Positions 61,483 through 64,000 of a stretch of 64,000 bases of DNA are shown here, one piece after another. The stretch spans positions 189,170 to 253,169 of the forward strand of contig JAPOVQ010000014.1 of assembly GCA_026708035.1 (NCBI GenBank). The letters run 5' to 3'. Every line of letters starts with the position of its first letter. Position 1 is the first letter of the stretch. The translations under genes were made by a program, and so were the position numbers. The DNA comes from Chloroflexota bacterium. Its GTDB lineage: Bacteria > Chloroflexota > UBA11872. A model generated the notes under the pieces. The model was not told the origin of the DNA. It did no database searches and saw only the letters and a program-made list of their open reading frames with translations.

Positions 61483-62400
61483 GTGCCCGAGGTCGACTTC
61501 CCGCACTCGCCGATTCCCGCCGCCAACGTGGCGTCGGTGCCCCAGCGCAGCCCGCTGCGCTATCCCGGCGGCAAGACCTGGCTGGTGCCGCATATCCGCG
61601 CCTGGCTCGGGGGACTGGACCCAAAGCCAACGCTGCTGATCGAGCCGTTCGGCGGCGGGGCCATCGTCTCGCTGACGGCGGTGATGGAGGGCCTGGTCGA
61701 GCGCTGCCTGTTGGCCGAGCTTGACCCGGACGTGGCGGCCTTCTGGAAGGCCGCGCTGCACCACGGTGCCGAGCTATGCGAGCGGATCCGAGAGTTCGAG
61801 CCCACGCGCGAGGCCGTCGAATCCCTGGCGCAGACCCAGCCGGACGAGCCGTTGGAACGGGGCTTCCGCACGCTGGTGCTCAACCGCACCCGCCGCGGCG
61901 GCATCTTGGCTCCCGGTGCGTCGCTCAGCCGCGCCGGCGAGAGCGGCAAGGGGCTGGCGTCCCGCTGGTATCCGGAAACCATAGTGTCGCGCCTGGAGCG
62001 GATCGGCGCGCACGCGGACCGGATCGACTTTCGCGAGACCGACGGCATGCGGCTGCTCGAAGAGTTCGCGGGGATGCCGGACTCGGTGGTCTTCGCCGAC
62101 CCGCCCTACTCCGCCGGCGGCAAGCGGGCCGGACGACGGCTCTATACGCATTTCGAGATCGATCATCCCCGACTGTTCCAATTGCTGGCCGACGCCGCGC
62201 CCGAGTTCATGCTCACCTACGACCACGCGCCCGAGATCGCGGACCTTGTCCGCCGCCACGGATTCCACGCCGTCCAGGTGACGATGAAGAACACGCACCA
62301 TGACCGGATCGGGGAGCTGGTGATAAGGCGAGGGCTCGATCGCGGCGTTCGACACCGACGCGCCGGCACGGCCCGGCGCGCCTGCGTCGCCGTCGCTTAG
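61483..62400 (+). CDS. DNA adenine methyltransferase (Dam/D12 class)
   Basis: 305 residues. SAM motifs are RYPGGKTWLVPHI, IEPFGGGAIVSL and the catalytic DPPY in VVFADPPYSAGGKRAGRRLY. Class N6-adenine methylase of the D12 family. No restriction gene or other modification partner is near. It starts (GTG) four bases after uvrB, so it is probably co-transcribed with it. The target sequence cannot be read from the gene. Confidence 0.85.
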   Translation: MPEVDFPHSPIPAANVASVPQRSPLRYPGGKTWLVPHIRAWLGGLDPKPTLLIEPFGGGAIVSLTAVMEGLVERCLLAELDPDVAAFWKAALHHGAELCERIREFEPTREAVESLAQTQPDEPLERGFRTLVLNRTRRGGILAPGASLSRAGESGKGLASRWYPETIVSRLERIGAHADRIDFRETDGMRLLEEFAGMPDSVVFADPPYSAGGKRAGRRLYTHFEIDHPRLFQLLADAAPEFMLTYDHAPEIADLVRRHGFHAVQVTMKNTHHDRIGELVIRRGLDRGVRHRRAGTARRACVAVA

Positions 62401-62452
62401 AACGCCGCAACGAAGCTCAGGCTCGCTGGTCGGCGGGCTTAGAGTTCGGCTT

Positions 62453-62518
62453 TCCCACGCTGCGCGCAGCGCGGGCCACCGGGTGAGTCCGTCATTCCGG
62501 CGAAGGCCGGAATCCAGG
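62453..62518. repeat. Composite palindrome copy
   Basis: CCCACGCTGCGCGCAGCGCGGGCC (62455 onward) next to TCATTCCGGCGAAGGCCGGAATCC (62492 onward). The gap 62401-62635 contains no gene. Confidence 0.6.
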
Positions 62519-62635
62519 TATCGACCGACCTGGGCTCATCCCCGGCGCCTGCGCCCGGGCACTCTAGACTCCTCGCTCGCTCGGAGCGACAGGCTGGGAG
62601 AGGAACGACCCAGGTGGGACGAAGTTGCCGAGCGC

Positions 62636-63355
62636 TCAGTTCTGCGAGAAGTGCGTGGCGACGACGTGGTCAAGCAGGTCGTTGGTGCAGTCGCGGCAGA
62701 AGACGATGCGGGAGCGATGCTCCTGGCGGGCCAGCTCGAGGATGTCCTCGGGGCGCGGCGCGGCGCGCATGACACAGACGTTGGTGCAGACGCGGCGGCC
62801 CTGCACCAGGTCGACCGCTTGCGCGCGGTCCGGGCCGGGCAGGTCGAGCACCTGGCCGAAGCTGCGCGTGGCGAGCCGGCGCACGGCCATGCGCCGATCG
62901 TCATGTTCGGGAATGCGCCGCAGCCGATGCACGGACAGCACCGCGGCCAGGTCGGCCTCGGTGGCCGCCAGGACGTGGGGATCGCTGGTGCCGCCGGCGT
63001 TGCGTTCCGGGGCGTCCAGCAGATCCGCGTGCACGATGGCCACGTCATAGTGGGGGCCGACCTGCTGCCAGGGCTCGTCGCGCAGCACGTTGATGAACTT
63101 CGGCGCGTAGATCTGCCCGGTCGCTTTGTCGAGGCTCTGGTCGACGTACCAGCGCGTGCTCCAATAGGGCGATCCGCGCGGTATGCCGGGAATCACCCAG
63201 GTGCCGAATGGCCGCAACTCGCCGCGATTCAGGCTCAGGCCGGCGCGCTGGCCGAGCACCAGCATCACCTCTTGAATGTGCGCCACGGTGGAGACGACGG
63301 TTTCGGCCTCCCACGGCGCGACGCCGTCGGTCCACTGGAACGAGATCGACTTCAT
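62636..63355 (-). CDS. Archaemetzincin-like protein without the catalytic zinc motif
   Basis: 239 residues. The layout follows archaemetzincins: a start with SISFQWTDG, VAIVHADLLDAPERNAGG where DxDL..P..N is expected, and SVHRL. Then the position of HExxHxxGxxH, which here reads RSFGQVLDLPGPDR with no His pair, and finally the paired structural Cys in CTNVCVMR and FCRDCTN. The peptidase would be inactive, but the fold and cysteine site are kept. The identity rests on motif order, so it is tentative. It is a single-gene unit after the uvrB operon, on the other strand. Confidence 0.6.
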   Translation of the reverse strand: MKSISFQWTDGVAPWEAETVVSTVAHIQEVMLVLGQRAGLSLNRGELRPFGTWVIPGIPRGSPYWSTRWYVDQSLDKATGQIYAPKFINVLRDEPWQQVGPHYDVAIVHADLLDAPERNAGGTSDPHVLAATEADLAAVLSVHRLRRIPEHDDRRMAVRRLATRSFGQVLDLPGPDRAQAVDLVQGRRVCTNVCVMRAAPRPEDILELARQEHRSRIVFCRDCTNDLLDHVVATHFSQN

Positions 63356-63451
63356 GGTCGAGCCTGGCGCGTCCCATCCGTTGCCGGTGATGCCCGGTGG
63401 TCATGGTAGGACTTCGGAGGGGCTGGGAGTCTGGTGGAGGCGTCGGTCGCT

Positions 63452-63492
63452 GTCACCCTCACCCTATCCCTCTCCCATCCGAGTGAGAGGGG
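63452..63492. repeat. CCCTCACCC...CTCTCCC palindromic repeat
   Basis: Another copy of the family seen at 8093-8131, at the beginning of the repeat-only terminal stretch 63356-64000. Confidence 0.55.
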
Positions 63493-63602
63493 ACCGGACC
63501 TCGAAGCCGCGGCATTCTGTGGCGACTCCGGCGGCGGCGTGGGTCTCCGTCACCCTCGCCCCTATCGACGGCCGAGGCAGGCTCTCCGCCGGAATGACTC
63601 CA

Positions 63603-63890
63603 GGGCGTCCCCTCACCCTGGCCCTCTCCCCGCGGGCGAGGGAGTCGAAACCGGACTGACCGCCGGGCGTCCCCTCACCCCGGCCCTCTCCCCGCAGGCG
63701 AGGGAGTCGAAACCGGACTGACCGCCGGGCGTCCCCTCACCCCGGCCCTCTCCCCGCAGGCGAGGGAGTCGAAACCGGACTGACCGCCGGGCGTCCCCTC
63801 ACCCCGGCCCTCTCCCCGCGGGAGAGGGAGCCGAAACCGGACTGACCGCCGGGCGTCCCCTCACCCCGGCCCTCTCCCCGCGGAGACCTT
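63603..63890. repeat. 62-bp tandem repeat array, about 4.7 units
   Basis: Unit starts GGGCGTCCCCTCACCC at 63603, 63665, 63727, 63789 and 63851, a strict 62-base period. Each unit contains a CCCTCTCCCCG/GGGCGAGGG hairpin and ends GAAACCGGACTGACC. Units 1-4 are nearly identical and the last is truncated after the hairpin, where a MITE-like end (GGAGACCTTCGCG) follows at about 63891. No coding potential I would defend. Confidence 0.85.
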
Positions 63891-64000
63891 CGCGTAATTC
63901 CTCCCGTGGAGCCTGAAGCGCAGGTCCGGCCCCCTCTCCCCTGGTGGAGACCTTTGAATTATTGGGGGCGGGGCGCGTGGGGAAGGGCCTCGGCACCGCC

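Noticed and set aside
63603..63890. CRISPR array
   Set aside because: The units are contiguous tandem copies without variable spacers and there are no cas genes.
63356..64000. Several short open frames in the terminal repeat stretch
   Set aside because: They are made by repeated palindromes (62-bp units give periodic peptides) and are not genes.

Overview
The window is a GC-rich (roughly two-thirds G+C) chromosomal segment of a bacterium that is most probably a member of the Chloroflexota. The best single clue is the lipoprotein at 33198-34382: directly after its lipobox it carries repeated KEVPVEK / VVTREVIKEV units, a linker typical of Chloroflexota solute-binding lipoproteins. An archaeal-type phosphoglycerate mutase, a large-type SRP RNA next to dnaX-ybaB-recR, a transcriptional T-box on the trp operon, DUF58/TgpA envelope genes and many dispersed intergenic palindromes fit this. 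The genus cannot be named from the sequence. Codon use and gene packing look ordinary, with frequent ATGA/GTGA/TAATG overlaps and several short convergent 3' overlaps. I see no prophage, insertion sequence with a transposase, CRISPR array, rRNA or replication origin.

Layout. 1-4.9 kb: gltX with a downstream GNAT gene cut by the window edge, a lower-GC island with an unknown secreted protein, a HAD-Nudix pair and tRNA-Gln(CTG). 5-10 kb: NAD salvage (pncA-pncB), an aldo/keto reductase, an amidohydrolase and a Rieske ferredoxin. 10-13.5 kb: a Gfo/Idh/MocA oxidoreductase, tRNA-Pro(GGG), a glycosyltransferase, an Fe-S PD-(D/E)XK nuclease and secG. 13.8-19.2 kb: a minus-strand catabolic cluster (alpha/beta hydrolase, FAH family, LarA-type nickel racemase, four-carbon acid sugar kinase, PdxA-type dehydrogenase) that looks like a sugar-acid pathway. 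19.3-24 kb: a five-gene envelope operon (DUF58, a transglutaminase-like membrane protein that lacks its catalytic cysteine, and three small membrane proteins). 24-33 kb: tRNA-Ser(CGA), a metal-dependent hydrolase, mnmA, two glycosyltransferases, a sugar isomerase, selA, apgM, cysK and tRNA-Ser(GGA). 33-39.3 kb: an iron-type ABC importer without an ATPase gene, a DegT aminotransferase, an alpha/beta hydrolase and a threonine aldolase. 39.5-40.5 kb: a small HARE-HTH protein translationally coupled to a membrane protein.

40.8-44.3 kb holds the housekeeping cluster SRP RNA-dnaX-ybaB-recR plus a metallo-beta-lactamase-fold protein. 44.3-53 kb is a complete minus-strand tryptophan operon, trpE-G-D-C-F-(lipoprotein)-B-A-(alpha/beta hydrolase), preceded by a sigma70-type promoter and a T-box leader whose specifier codon reads UGG. 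53-57 kb: two fold-type I PLP enzymes facing away from each other, a sulfotransferase and a 2H phosphoesterase. 57.5-63.4 kb: a small P-loop kinase, a membrane protein/winged-helix regulator pair with a perfect palindromic operator, uvrB with a DNA adenine methylase four bases downstream, and a protein that looks like an archaemetzincin that has lost its catalytic histidines. 63.4-64 kb is repeats, including a 62-bp tandem array.

The intergenic space is dominated by at least five families of short imperfect palindromes and one MITE-like element with terminal inverted repeats. The most unusual items are the cysteine-less transglutaminase operon, the degenerate archaemetzincin, the LarA/sugar-acid-kinase/PdxA cluster, the lipoprotein embedded in the T-box-controlled trp operon and the HARE-HTH/membrane-protein pair.
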